64,000 bases of DNA from Nocardia brasiliensis ATCC 700358. Its GTDB lineage: Bacteria; Actinomycetota; Actinomycetes; Mycobacteriales; Mycobacteriaceae. Below are positions 23,723 through 32,651 of the stretch, one piece after another; position 1 is the stretch's first letter; every line of letters begins with the position of its first letter. The position numbers and the translations under genes were made by a program. The DNA is taken from contig NC_018681.1 in the NCBI RefSeq assembly GCF_000250675.2, positions 1,302,001 to 1,366,000 on the forward strand. Direction: 5' to 3'. The notes beneath the pieces are model-generated. The model worked only from the letters and a program-made list of their open reading frames with translations, searched no databases and had not been told where the DNA came from.

Positions 23723-24547
23723 ATGGTTGAACTACTCGACGCGATGGCCGTAGAGGAAATCGACCCGAACTTCTTCCGCGGCAAGCGGCAGCACCGCACC
23801 GCACTGATGCGAACTTTCGGCGGCGAGGTGGCGGCCCGGGCCTTGGCGGCCGGCTCGTCCGGGATGCCCGCCGAGTTCATGGTGCATTCGATCCACGGAT
23901 ACTTCGTCCGGCCGACCACGCCGGAGGTCCCGATCGACTACCTGGTCGACACGGTCAAGCACGGGCGCTCGTTCGCGGTGCGCCGGATCCGGGCGGTGCA
24001 GCACGGCAAGGAGACCTTCCTGATGGTCGCCTCGTATCACGTGGGTGATCGCGGGGTGCGGCACGCCGACCCGTGCCCGGACGCGCCCGCCCCGGAAGCG
24101 CTGGCGCGGATCGGCGCGGACGACGCGGGCAACGAATGGGCGGGCTGGGATATCCGGCGGGTCCCGGACGGGCCGACACATGCTGCGCGCCAGCAGGTTT
24201 GGCTCCGATACACCGGTGAGCTGCCGGCCTGCAAGGTGACCCACAGCTGCGCACTGACCTATGCCAGCGATATGACCCTGCTCGGCGCGGCCGTCGCGCC
24301 GTACCCGGGCATCGCCATCCAGACCGCCGCGCTCGACTATTCGATCTGGTTCCTGCGGCCGTGCCGTGTCGACGATTGGTTGCTCTACGACGAGATCTCG
24401 CCCTCGGCCGAGGGCGGCCGGGCCTTCACGCAGGGCCGGATCTTCAGCCGGGACGGCCAATTGGTCGCGATGGTGGCGCAGGAGCGGATGCTTCGGCTGG
24501 CCGAACCGGAGTTCGGCGACACGCTGACCGCGAAGGCGGCGTCCTGA
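23723..24547 (+). CDS. TesB-type acyl-CoA thioesterase II
   Basis: This is a 274-residue double hot-dog protein. The first hot-dog has RTFGGEVAARALAAGSSGMP and SIHGYFVRPTTPEVPIDYLVDTVKHGRSF, the standard TesB segments; the second has TYASDMTLLGAAV with the catalytic Asp and ALDYSIWFLRP. The family hydrolyses acyl-CoA to free acid and CoA. Its stop codon overlaps the next gene start as TGATG, and a P450 follows, so all three are one translation-coupled operon. In this setting it may release or trim an acyl chain for a dedicated product, or act as an ordinary thioesterase. Confidence 0.88.
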   Translation: MVELLDAMAVEEIDPNFFRGKRQHRTALMRTFGGEVAARALAAGSSGMPAEFMVHSIHGYFVRPTTPEVPIDYLVDTVKHGRSFAVRRIRAVQHGKETFLMVASYHVGDRGVRHADPCPDAPAPEALARIGADDAGNEWAGWDIRRVPDGPTHAARQQVWLRYTGELPACKVTHSCALTYASDMTLLGAAVAPYPGIAIQTAALDYSIWFLRPCRVDDWLLYDEISPSAEGGRAFTQGRIFSRDGQLVAMVAQERMLRLAEPEFGDTLTAKAAS

Positions 24548-25935
24548 TGTCCCCGGTGTACGTCGGACTCACCGACAAGGCGTTCCTGCGGTTCCATCAC
24601 GGGCACGGGGTGCCGGTGATCAGCCAGACCGTCGTGGTGCTGGCGAATCGGCTCACCGACGACCAGCTGCGCTCGATGTACGAGATCCTGTGCGCGGGCC
24701 CGTCCATGCGACGGGTGCACCGGCCCGCGGTGCCGTTCGCGCGCTGGCGCTGGGTGCCGGCCGACGCCGCGCTGCCGCTGAGCCTCGATCATGCCGCGAT
24801 CGACGAGTGCGACATGCTGGCCTGGGCGAACACCCAGGCGCACTATCCGCTGGACCCCGAAAACGGTTACGGCTGGCGGATGTCGGCGGTGCCCACCCGG
24901 TCCGGCGGCATGGTGTGGTCGGTCATCGCCTCGCACGCCATCGCAGACGGGCACGCGGGGTTGATGGCGATCGCCGGGCTGGTGCATCCCGAACTCGCCA
25001 CGACGGCATCACTCGGTGCGGTCATCGATCACCGCGGCGATCTCTTGGACGGATTGCGTCGCAGCGTCGCCGTCGCGCGCGGCGTCACGGCGGAAGCGCG
25101 TCGGATGGCCCGTGATCCGCGACATCGTGCGGCGGTGCGGCGGGCGTTGACGGCGCGCGAGCCTGCCCCGGTGGGCGAGCCGCTCGGCTGGCGGGAGGGC
25201 TCGGTCGTCGTCACTTTCGATGCGGCGCAATGGAATGCGCGCGCGGCGCAGCGCGGCGGCTCACCCAACACGCTCTACCTCGCGATGGTCGCCGATCTGC
25301 TGCGGCACTGCGCGCTGGTGGGTCCGGACGGCGCGCTGGTGTTGCTGACGGCGGTGCGGATCCTGCGCGAGCAGGACCAAGCCGACTCGAATTCCTTTGC
25401 CCGCGTGCCGATCGTGGTGGACCCGCAGTGGCTGGACCGGGGCGATCTCGCGCCGCTGCGGGTGGCGAGCAAGGCCGCGTTCGCCGACGCGCACGACGTG
25501 GGTTCCGGTGCGATCTCGCGCCCGCGGAACATGCCCGCCGAACTGATCGACGTGCTGCCGGAGGGCGTGGTCGAGCGGCTGGCCGACACCGCGCCCATCA
25601 CCGTCGGCATGTGCTCCAACATGGGCGTGGTCGACTCGTTCGTGCCGACCGCGATGCGCCACGGCGCGAACCCGTCGATGTTCATGATGCGCGGGGTGTT
25701 CCAGGGCATCGACGCGCCGCGCGCCGACCGGCAGCCGATCGCGCTCGCGACCTGGTTCTCCCAGTTCGACGGGAAGATCCAGTGGGTGCTGGAGAGCCTC
25801 AAGCCCGAAATGGCGCACTCCGACGAGGAATTGGTCTTCCTGGCTCGGCTGGTAGCGGAGAGCTGGGACCTGAAACCCCTGCACGTCGTCAGCGGTGACG
25901 GCAGCAGCCGCACGACCTACAGGAAGTTCTCATGA
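24547..25935 (+). CDS. Condensation-domain-like acyltransferase (HxxxDG enzyme)
   Basis: This is a 462-residue protein of the CoA-dependent acyltransferase / NRPS condensation superfamily. The catalytic motif SHAIADG is present with His130, Asp134 and Gly135. A second structural signature, GMCSNMGVVDSF, lies near residue 355, where such enzymes carry an NxG-like bridge. It is free-standing: no carrier or adenylation domain is nearby. It likely joins an acyl-CoA to an alcohol or amine. The start ATG overlaps the thioesterase stop, and its own stop overlaps the P450 start as ATGA. Substrates are unknown. Confidence 0.75.
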   Translation: MSPVYVGLTDKAFLRFHHGHGVPVISQTVVVLANRLTDDQLRSMYEILCAGPSMRRVHRPAVPFARWRWVPADAALPLSLDHAAIDECDMLAWANTQAHYPLDPENGYGWRMSAVPTRSGGMVWSVIASHAIADGHAGLMAIAGLVHPELATTASLGAVIDHRGDLLDGLRRSVAVARGVTAEARRMARDPRHRAAVRRALTAREPAPVGEPLGWREGSVVVTFDAAQWNARAAQRGGSPNTLYLAMVADLLRHCALVGPDGALVLLTAVRILREQDQADSNSFARVPIVVDPQWLDRGDLAPLRVASKAAFADAHDVGSGAISRPRNMPAELIDVLPEGVVERLADTAPITVGMCSNMGVVDSFVPTAMRHGANPSMFMMRGVFQGIDAPRADRQPIALATWFSQFDGKIQWVLESLKPEMAHSDEELVFLARLVAESWDLKPLHVVSGDGSSRTTYRKFS

Positions 25936-27179
25936 CCAAACCACTGATCAGACTCGGCACCGAGTTCCTGTACAACCCCTATCCCGTCTACGACGAGCTG
26001 CGCGCGCAAGGACCGGTCCATCACGTGCTGCTGCCGAACGGACTGTCCACCTGGCTGGTGGTCGACTACCAGCTCGGGCGCGCGGTGCTCGCCGACGACC
26101 GGGTGCGCAAGGACGCGGCGAGCATCGCGCCGATCACCACCCGGCTGCGCGGCGAGAGCGACGGAATGACCGCGGTGAGCACCGACCTGTGGAAACACAT
26201 GCTCAGTTCGGACCCGCCGGACCACACCCGGCTCCGCAGGCTGGTCAGCAAGGCCTTCACCGCGCGTACCGTCGACCAATTGCATCCGCGGATCGAGACC
26301 CTGGCCGATGAACTGCTCGACCGGATGGCCGGAGCGCCCGAGGTGGACCTGATCGAGGGCTACGCGCTGCCGATCCCGATCACGGTCATCTGCGAACTGT
26401 TCGGGGTGCCCGAGACCGACCGGAACCGGTTCCGCGAGCTGTCGACCACGATGACCGCGACCTCGGCGGAGAACGTCGAGGATCCCGACGCGGCCGACTC
26501 GCCGTTCTATGCCACCGCCGCCCAGCGTGCCGCGGCGAGCGTCGAACTGGCCACCTACTTGATCGGGTTGATCGCCGAGCGCACCAAGAATCTCGGTGAC
26601 GATCTGCTTTCGCAGCTGATTCTTGCCAATCACGAGGGCGACAAGCTCAGCGACCAGGAACTCATCGCCATGCTGTTCCTGATCCTCGTGGCCGGCCACG
26701 AGACGACCGTGAACCTGATCGGCAACGGACTGCTCGCGCTGCTGCGGGATCGGGCGTTGTACACCGAACTCGCTGCGGAGCCCGAGCGGATTCCGGCGGC
26801 GATCGAAGAGTTCCTCCGTTACGAGGGCCCGGTCCACGTGTCCACCCTGCGGTACACCGCGGAGCCGATCACGGTGGCGGGCATCGACATTCCGGCCGAC
26901 GAGCTGATCTCGGTGTCGCTGCTCGCGGCCAATCACGATCCCGGCCGGTTCACGCACCCGGACCACATCCGGATCGGGCAGGCCGCCAAGGGCGGGCATC
27001 TGGCGTTCGGGCACGGCATCCACTACTGCGTCGGCGCGCCGCTCGCCCGGTTGGAGGCGCGGCTCGCGTTCGAGAAGATCCTGGCCAGATACCCGGACAT
27101 GCGGCTCGCCGAGGCGGTGCGCTGGCGGCCGAGCAGCACCTTCCGCGGCGTGCAGTCCCTGCCGGTCGTGCTCGAATGA
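25932..27179 (+). CDS. Cytochrome P450 (CYP107-like)
   Basis: This is a 415-residue soluble bacterial P450. Motifs are AGHETT in the I helix, EEFLR (ExxR) in the K helix, and the haem loop FGHGIHYCVGAPLAR with the haem-ligand Cys at about residue 366. The acid-alcohol pair of the I helix is present as Glu-Thr-Thr. It hydroxylates or otherwise oxidises a small molecule using electrons from ferredoxin; no ferredoxin gene is adjacent. The 4-base overlap with the acyltransferase gene indicates that they act in one pathway, with the P450 probably modifying the acyl product. Confidence 0.93.
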   Translation: MTKPLIRLGTEFLYNPYPVYDELRAQGPVHHVLLPNGLSTWLVVDYQLGRAVLADDRVRKDAASIAPITTRLRGESDGMTAVSTDLWKHMLSSDPPDHTRLRRLVSKAFTARTVDQLHPRIETLADELLDRMAGAPEVDLIEGYALPIPITVICELFGVPETDRNRFRELSTTMTATSAENVEDPDAADSPFYATAAQRAAASVELATYLIGLIAERTKNLGDDLLSQLILANHEGDKLSDQELIAMLFLILVAGHETTVNLIGNGLLALLRDRALYTELAAEPERIPAAIEEFLRYEGPVHVSTLRYTAEPITVAGIDIPADELISVSLLAANHDPGRFTHPDHIRIGQAAKGGHLAFGHGIHYCVGAPLARLEARLAFEKILARYPDMRLAEAVRWRPSSTFRGVQSLPVVLE

Positions 27180-27281
27180 GCTTGCCGGAGCCCGGAAACG
27201 GCCGAAGCCGGGTGGTCGGTGCCGGCCACCCGGCCGCGGCGTTGCCCTGGCGCGTCAGGGGATTCGGCGGGTAATCGCCGA

Positions 27282-28802
27282 TCAGCCGAACTTGATCCCT
27301 TGCGCCAGCGGCAGTTCGGCGGAGTAGTTGATCGTGTTGGTGGCCCGGCGCATGTACGCCTTCCAGGAATCCGAGCCGGATTCCCGCCCGCCGCCGGTCT
27401 GCTTCTCGCCGCCGAACGCGCCGCCGATCTCGGCGCCGGAGGTGCCGATGTTGACGTTGGCGATGCCGCAGTCCGAGCCGTCCGCGGCCAGGAAGCGTTC
27501 GGCCTCGCGCTGGTCGGTGGTGAACACCGCCGACGAAAGTCCCTGCGGCACTGCGTTGTGCAGGGCGATCGCGCTGTCGAAATCGTGGTACGTCAGCACG
27601 TACAGGATCGGCGCGAAGGTCTCCTCGCGCACCACCGCGGTCTGCGCGGGCATCCGCACGATCGCCGGGCGCACGTAGTAGGCGTCCTCGCCGAAGCCGT
27701 CGACTCGCTCACCGCCGCAGATCAATTCGCCGCCGTCGGCCAGCGCCTTGTCCAGTGCCGTGCGCATCCCGGCATAGGCCCGTCCGTCGATCAGCGGCCC
27801 GACGAGAACACCGTCCTCCAGCGGATTGCCTACGCGCAGTTGCTGATAGGCGCTCTCGATCCGCTCGAGCAGCGGACCGACCACGTCGGCGTGCACGATC
27901 AGCCTGCGCAGCGTGGTGCACCGCTGCCCGGCGGTGCCCGCCGCCGCGAACACGATGCCGCGCGCCGCGAGCTCCAGATCCGCCGAGGGCGTGACGATCG
28001 CGCCGTTGTTGCCGCCCAGTTCCAGCAGGCAGCGGCCGAACCGCTCGGCCACCCGCGGCGCGACGATCTTGCCCATCCGCACCGAACCGGTGGCGCTCAC
28101 CAGCGCGACCCGCTCGTCGTCGACGAGGCGGGCACCGACCTCGGCCGCGCCCTGAACCAGTTGGTGCACTTCGGGATCCGCGCCGACCTCGGCCGCGGCG
28201 CGACGCAGCAGGGTGTGGCAGGCCAGCGCGGTGAGCGGGGTGGTCTCCGAGGGCTTCCACACCACCGTGTCGCCGCAGACCAGCGCGATCGCGGTGTTCC
28301 ACGCCCAGACCGCGACCGGGAAGTTGAACGCCGAGATGACCCCGACCACGCCGAGCGGATGCCAGGTTTCCATCAGCCGGTGACCCGGGCGCTCCGACGG
28401 CATCGTCTGCCCGTACAGCTGCCGGGACAGGCCGATGGCGAACTCGCAGACGTCGATCATCTCCTGCACTTCACCCGCGGCTTCGGCGCCGATCTTGCCC
28501 GCCTCCAGCGTGACCAGCTCGGCCAGTTCGCTCTTGTGCGTGGTGAGCAGTTCGCCGAGCCTGCGCACCAGCGCGGCGCGGACCGGGGCGGGTACCGTGC
28601 GCCAGGCGCCGAAAGCCATGGCGGCCCGTTCGATCGCGCTGTCGACCTCGTCCAATGAACTGGCCCGCAGGGTCAGCAGGCGTTCGCCGGTGATCGGACT
28701 GCGGGCGAGCAGGTCGCCGGGTTCGGGGGATTCCACGCCGAGGCCACGCAGCACCGCCGCGGCGCGCTCCGCGAGTTCACGAGTGGTCTGAACATCTGTC
28801 AT
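27282..28802 (-). CDS. pcd: L-piperideine-6-carboxylate / aminoadipate semialdehyde dehydrogenase
   Basis: This is a 506-residue aldehyde dehydrogenase of the ALDH7 type. ELGGNN contains the catalytic Glu and GTAGQRCTTLRR the catalytic Cys; the GNN and RCTT sequences are typical of ALDH7/Pcd. It oxidises the aminoadipate semialdehyde made by lysine 6-aminotransferase. ATG 28802 is used because CGGAG lies 7-8 bases upstream; ATG 28832 has no such site. It is divergent from the lrp gene, and lat follows lrp, the same set as Rv3290c-Rv3293 in M. tuberculosis. Confidence 0.9.
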   Translation of the reverse strand: MTDVQTTRELAERAAAVLRGLGVESPEPGDLLARSPITGERLLTLRASSLDEVDSAIERAAMAFGAWRTVPAPVRAALVRRLGELLTTHKSELAELVTLEAGKIGAEAAGEVQEMIDVCEFAIGLSRQLYGQTMPSERPGHRLMETWHPLGVVGVISAFNFPVAVWAWNTAIALVCGDTVVWKPSETTPLTALACHTLLRRAAAEVGADPEVHQLVQGAAEVGARLVDDERVALVSATGSVRMGKIVAPRVAERFGRCLLELGGNNGAIVTPSADLELAARGIVFAAAGTAGQRCTTLRRLIVHADVVGPLLERIESAYQQLRVGNPLEDGVLVGPLIDGRAYAGMRTALDKALADGGELICGGERVDGFGEDAYYVRPAIVRMPAQTAVVREETFAPILYVLTYHDFDSAIALHNAVPQGLSSAVFTTDQREAERFLAADGSDCGIANVNIGTSGAEIGGAFGGEKQTGGGRESGSDSWKAYMRRATNTINYSAELPLAQGIKFG

Positions 28803-28914
28803 CTGTTGCTCCGCCGTACCTTTCGGCCGCATTGCGGCATATCTGTCCCATGTCTTGGGAGGATCGGGGTGAGGTTTCTGCCACGAGCCGGGTTGCCTGG
28901 TTTACCCTTCGCTG

Positions 28915-29367
28915 ATGGCGGATACACCGGCAAGACCAGTACTGGACGACATAGATCGCCTGCTGATTCGTGAATTGATGGCCGATGGACGCGCCACGTT
29001 GTCGAACCTGGCCGAGAAGGCGAGCCTGTCGGTTTCCGCCGTGCAGTCGCGGGTGCGCAGGCTGGAAGCACGCGGCGTGATCCGCGGATACACGGCGCAC
29101 GTCGACCCCGAGGCGCTCGGCCAGCTGTTGTCGGCATTCGTCGCGATCACTCCTCTCGACCCGTCGCAGCCGGATGATGCCCCGGCAGTGTTGCAGCACA
29201 TCCCCGGGATCGAGGCGTGCCACTCGGTGGCAGGCGACGAGAGCTACATGCTGTTGGTCAGGGTGGCCTCGCCGCGGCACCTCGAGCAGCTGCTGCAGGA
29301 GATCAGGGCGACCGCCAACGTCAGGACTCGAAGCACCATCATCCTGCAGACATTCTATGACAGGTAG
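28915..29367 (+). CDS. Lrp/AsnC-family regulator of the lysine catabolism genes
   Basis: This is a 150-residue Lrp/AsnC protein. The N-terminal winged helix is at about residues 8-60 (LLIRELMADGRATLSNLAEK, then LSVSAVQSRVRRLEARGVIRGY) and the C-terminal RAM ligand-binding domain at about 70-145. It is the counterpart of M. tuberculosis LrpA (Rv3291c). It lies between pcd (divergent) and lat (same strand, 63 bases downstream) and probably senses lysine or another amino acid and controls both. Confidence 0.9.
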   Translation: MADTPARPVLDDIDRLLIRELMADGRATLSNLAEKASLSVSAVQSRVRRLEARGVIRGYTAHVDPEALGQLLSAFVAITPLDPSQPDDAPAVLQHIPGIEACHSVAGDESYMLLVRVASPRHLEQLLQEIRATANVRTRSTIILQTFYDR

Positions 29368-29393
29368 CCGTTACGTGTAATTAATCCGCTTTC

Positions 29394-29410
29394 CTGTACA
29401 GATTCCGTAA
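29394..29410 (+). promoter_or_regulatory. Motif upstream of lat shared with the thioesterase operon
   Basis: CTGTACAGATTCCGTAA ends 20 bases before the lat GTG, in an AT-rich stretch (29371-29420) flanked by GTAC repeats. The copy upstream of the thioesterase operon at 23553 differs at 2 of 17 positions. An Lrp site or a shared promoter element are the simplest readings. Confidence 0.4.
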
Positions 29411-29430
29411 ATTTTCGTACCCTCGATGGT

Positions 29431-30765
29431 GTGACCATCGAACTGGAACGCACCCGCCCGGCGGTCACCCCCGCCGCCCGAGTGCATGAGATCTTGTCGG
29501 CCAGCATCCTCGCCGATGGCTTCGAACTAGTCCTCGACCTACAGAAATCCCGCGGCTGCCGGCTCGTCGACGAACGTGACGGCAGCTCCTACCTCGACAT
29601 GTTCGGCTTCTTCGCGTCCAACGCCCTGGGTATGAATCACCCCGCGCTGGCCGAGGACGCCGAGTTCCGGGAGGAGATCGCGACCGCCGCGATCAACAAA
29701 CCGAGCAACTCCGACATCTACACCGTCGAGATGGCCCGTTTCGTCGAGACCTTCGTGCGCGTGCTGGGCGATCCCCGGCTGCCACACCTGTTCTTCATCG
29801 ACGGCGGTGGCCTCGCCGTGGAGAACGCGCTCAAGATCGCGTTCGACTGGAAGAGCAGGCACAACGAAATGCACGGCCGCGCACCGGAACTCGGCACCAA
29901 GGTGCTGCACCTGACCGGCGCGTTCCACGGCCGCACCGGATACACCATGTCGCTAACCAACACCGATCCGGTGAAGGTCGCGCGGTTCCCCAAGTTCGAC
30001 TGGCCGCGCATCGAGTCGCCGTACCTGAGCGACGCGCACGATATCGTCGAGGTGGAAGCGCGCGCACTGGATCAGGCGCGCCGCGCCTTCGCCGAAAACC
30101 CGCACGACATCGCGTGTTTCATCGCCGAGCCGATCCAGGGCGAGGGCGGTGACCGGCACCTGCGGCCGCAGTTCCTGCAGGCGATGCAGCAGCTCTGCCA
30201 CGAGAACGACGCGTTGTTCGTGCTGGACGAGGTGCAGACCGGCGTCGGCATGACCGGAACCACCTGGGCCTACCAGCAACTCGGCCTGCAGCCCGATGTC
30301 GTCGCCTTCGGCAAGAAGACCCAGGTGTGCGGCGTGATGGCGGGCGGGCGCGTCGACGAGGTGCCCGACAACGTGTTCGTGGTGAACTCCCGGATCAACT
30401 CCACCTGGGGCGGCAACCTCACCGACATGGTGCGGGTGCGGCGGATTCTCGAAGTGCTGGAGCAGGATTCGCTGGTCGATCGGGCCAAGGCGCTCGGCGC
30501 GCATCTACTGGATCGGCTGGAGTCGCTGGCCGAGCGGCATGCGAGCATCAGCGAGCCGCGCGGGCGCGGCCTGATGTGCGCGGTCACCGTGTCCTCGGTG
30601 GCGCTGCGGGACGAGGTGCTCACCGCGCTGCGCGAGCAGGAGCGGGTGCTGATCCTCGGCACCGGCGAGCGTGGCATCCGCTTCCGCCCGCCGCTGACCG
30701 TTTCCGCCGCCGAACTGGACGAGGCGGTCGACGCGCTGGACCGGGTGCTCGACCGGCTCGGCTGA
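29431..30765 (+). CDS. lat: L-lysine 6-aminotransferase
   Basis: This is a 444-residue PLP-dependent class III aminotransferase, the family of M. tuberculosis Lat (Rv3290c). It moves the epsilon-amino group of lysine to 2-oxoglutarate. Visible features are FFIDGGGLAVENALK (PLP phosphate binding), LDEVQTGVGMTG with the cofactor Asp, and VVAFGKKTQVCG with the Schiff-base Lys. The start GTG has no Shine-Dalgarno sequence, suggesting a leaderless or short-leader mRNA. It supplies the substrate of the divergent pcd product. In beta-lactam producers this pair makes aminoadipate; no beta-lactam genes are present here, so catabolism is the likely role. Confidence 0.93.
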   Translation: MTIELERTRPAVTPAARVHEILSASILADGFELVLDLQKSRGCRLVDERDGSSYLDMFGFFASNALGMNHPALAEDAEFREEIATAAINKPSNSDIYTVEMARFVETFVRVLGDPRLPHLFFIDGGGLAVENALKIAFDWKSRHNEMHGRAPELGTKVLHLTGAFHGRTGYTMSLTNTDPVKVARFPKFDWPRIESPYLSDAHDIVEVEARALDQARRAFAENPHDIACFIAEPIQGEGGDRHLRPQFLQAMQQLCHENDALFVLDEVQTGVGMTGTTWAYQQLGLQPDVVAFGKKTQVCGVMAGGRVDEVPDNVFVVNSRINSTWGGNLTDMVRVRRILEVLEQDSLVDRAKALGAHLLDRLESLAERHASISEPRGRGLMCAVTVSSVALRDEVLTALREQERVLILGTGERGIRFRPPLTVSAAELDEAVDALDRVLDRLG

Positions 30766-30770
30766 CGAAC

Positions 30771-30847
30771 TTCGCACACCTCGCCGGAACCCGGTCCGTG
30801 CGTCGCCACGGCGGGTTGCAGTGTGACGACTCGGCGAGGTGTGCGAA
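30771..30847. repeat. 16-bp inverted repeat between convergent genes
   Basis: TTCGCACACCTCGCCG (30771-30786) and its exact complement (30832-30847) flank a 45-base spacer that itself holds AACCCG and CGGGTT arms. It fills the whole gap between the lat stop and the stop of the convergent gene. Most simply it is a bidirectional transcription end; it lacks U-runs. Confidence 0.7.
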
Positions 30848-30852
30848 CACCC

Positions 30853-31197
30853 TCAGCCGGTGTGCGGGCGTAAGCCGAGCGCGCCCTCGACGAACCGCTG
30901 AACAGCGCTCAGCCCGGCATCGAGCGCCTGCTCATGACCGGGACGAGCCCAGCCGGTGAGTTTCGCGGTGCCGTCCGGCGCTGGCGTCGCGCCGACCTCG
31001 GCGACCAGTTCGGCGGTGGTCGGTTCGCAAACGGCCCAGGAGAAATGGGATTCCTCGACCCAGCCCGCGAAGCGCAGAGCGACGTAGCCGGGGTCGGTGA
31101 TGCCGCCATGGGCCAGGGCGGGCCGATCGTCGATGCGGTCGTCGGCGCGCAACGCGCGCAGATACCAAGTGCCCGCGTTGATCTCGATCGGTTCCAT
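30853..31197 (-). CDS. Short GNAT-like protein, apparently truncated
   Basis: This is a 114-residue protein. The N-terminal part (IEINAGTWYLRALRADDRID) and VEESHFSWAVCEPTTAELVAEV look like the first strands of a RimJ/RimL-type N-acetyltransferase, and GWARPGHEQALDAGLSAVQRF like the segment just before or at the acetyl-CoA loop. The usual RGxGxA pyrophosphate loop is not clear (GHEQAL), and the protein ends right after the following helix, where a full GNAT would have 50-60 more residues. It may be a decayed acetyltransferase or a binding-only relative. Confidence 0.55.
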   Translation of the reverse strand: MEPIEINAGTWYLRALRADDRIDDRPALAHGGITDPGYVALRFAGWVEESHFSWAVCEPTTAELVAEVGATPAPDGTAKLTGWARPGHEQALDAGLSAVQRFVEGALGLRPHTG

Positions 31198-31261
31198 TCG
31201 TGTCCGCGCTCCTCGACGATGTGCGGCGGCGCCCGCTTCGGTGCCGCTCGATACGTCGAGG

Positions 31262-32593
31262 CTATCGGTCGGCTTCGTGCACGACGCGGCCGTCCCGGAA
31301 TACCGTGTCGACGGCGCGCAGCGCGGTGATGTCGGTCAGTGGGTCGCCGGTGACGACCAGCAGGTCGGCGGCCCGGCCCGGTGCCAATACGCCGATGGTG
31401 TCGGCGTGCAGGGCGGCGGCGGGCGTCACGGTGGCCGCGATGAGCGCTTCGCGCGGGGACAATCCTGCGGCGACGAGCAATTCGAGTTCGCGGATCAGGC
31501 CCGGCCCGGCGTAGACGCCCGGCATCCCGGCGTCGGAACCGGCGATGATCCGGCCGCCCGCGTCACGGAACTCTTTGACCCGCAACCGAATCGCCGCTTT
31601 GGTTGGCTCGTCGAAGACCAGGTCGGTGACCGCGAGCGTCGGCGCGAGCGTGATACCGCGCCGCACCAGGGTTTCCGGAAAGCCCTCGGGCCAGCCGGCT
31701 AGCACGCCACGAGCCTCCAGATGGTCGAGTCCGTCGACGCCCGCCGCGAGCAGATCGTCCAGGTCGGCACGAGTTCCCCAGTGCGCGAAGACCTTCGTGC
31801 CGTGCCGGTGTGCCTCATCGATGATCGCCGCGAGGATATCGGGCCGAATCGGTTCCAGCACTTTGCGTTCCGGGTTCCCGCGCTCCTGCACCACCTTGAT
31901 CAGATCGACCGGGTCCGCGCCGGTGACCAGCGCACGGACCATCTCGCGCGCCCGCTCGGGACTGTCCGGGAGCCGTACCGCGTCCGAATTCGGTTCGACG
32001 CCGATGGTGGCGACCGGATGGCCGCCGGGTGTGGTGAAGATCGGTCCCGCGATCAGCAGGCGCGGTCCCGCCAGGTCGCCGTCGGCGATCCGGCGCCGCA
32101 GGGTGTGCACCCATTCGTTCTCGTCACCCATGCTCCGGACCGTGGTCACGCCGTTGCGCAGGAAGTTTCGCCGCTTGTCGGGGTGATAGCGGTACCAGTC
32201 GGCGACGATGCCCGGCAGGTCCAGCAGGCCGAGGTCTTTGCCGCGGGGCACCTCCGGCGCGTTGAGGTGCACGTGCGAATCGATCAGGCCGGGCAGTACG
32301 GTGCGGCCGGTGAGATCCCGTCGTGCGACGTCCTGCGGTATTGCCACGTCCGGGCCGATCGCCGTGATCAGGCCATCCTCGATCAGGATGGTCGAGTTCG
32401 GGTGCGGTGTCAGGTCCGGGCCCACGAGCACGGTGGCACCGGTGAGCACCAACTTGCCGGTCTGGCGCGGCGCGGCCTTGTACAGCGTGAGCCGGTAGTG
32501 CGCGTAACCCGCCGCGATGGACAGCAGGAGCAGCGTCACCACGACCGCGAGCGGATACAGCAGCCAGCGGCGCAGTCTGGCGGATCGCGTCAT
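31262..32593 (-). CDS. Membrane-anchored amidohydrolase (imidazolonepropionase-like)
   Basis: This is a 443-residue protein. Residues about 10-32 form a single N-terminal membrane helix, so the enzyme is anchored with its domain probably outside. The amidohydrolase core has LPGLIDSHVHLN (HxH metal ligands), VFAHWGT (a later ligand His), and IAGSDAGMPG with the catalytic Asp. The C-terminal small beta domain GVLAPGRAADLLVVTGDPLTDI is typical of the metal-dependent hydrolase family. Substrate unknown; prolidase- or dipeptidase-like activity is possible. It is separated from its neighbours, with no clear operon. Confidence 0.85.
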   Translation of the reverse strand: MTRSARLRRWLLYPLAVVVTLLLLSIAAGYAHYRLTLYKAAPRQTGKLVLTGATVLVGPDLTPHPNSTILIEDGLITAIGPDVAIPQDVARRDLTGRTVLPGLIDSHVHLNAPEVPRGKDLGLLDLPGIVADWYRYHPDKRRNFLRNGVTTVRSMGDENEWVHTLRRRIADGDLAGPRLLIAGPIFTTPGGHPVATIGVEPNSDAVRLPDSPERAREMVRALVTGADPVDLIKVVQERGNPERKVLEPIRPDILAAIIDEAHRHGTKVFAHWGTRADLDDLLAAGVDGLDHLEARGVLAGWPEGFPETLVRRGITLAPTLAVTDLVFDEPTKAAIRLRVKEFRDAGGRIIAGSDAGMPGVYAGPGLIRELELLVAAGLSPREALIAATVTPAAALHADTIGVLAPGRAADLLVVTGDPLTDITALRAVDTVFRDGRVVHEADR

Positions 32594-32651
32594 GGCCTCG
32601 ACGCTACGGCGACCGGCTCGGGCCGGTCATGACCCGAGAAATCGGCGTCAG

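Noticed and set aside
25932..27179. P450 as a tailoring enzyme of the lanthipeptide
   Set aside because: It is about 15 kb from lanA, is translation-coupled to a thioesterase and an acyltransferase, and lacks an ECF-type promoter, so it belongs to another pathway.
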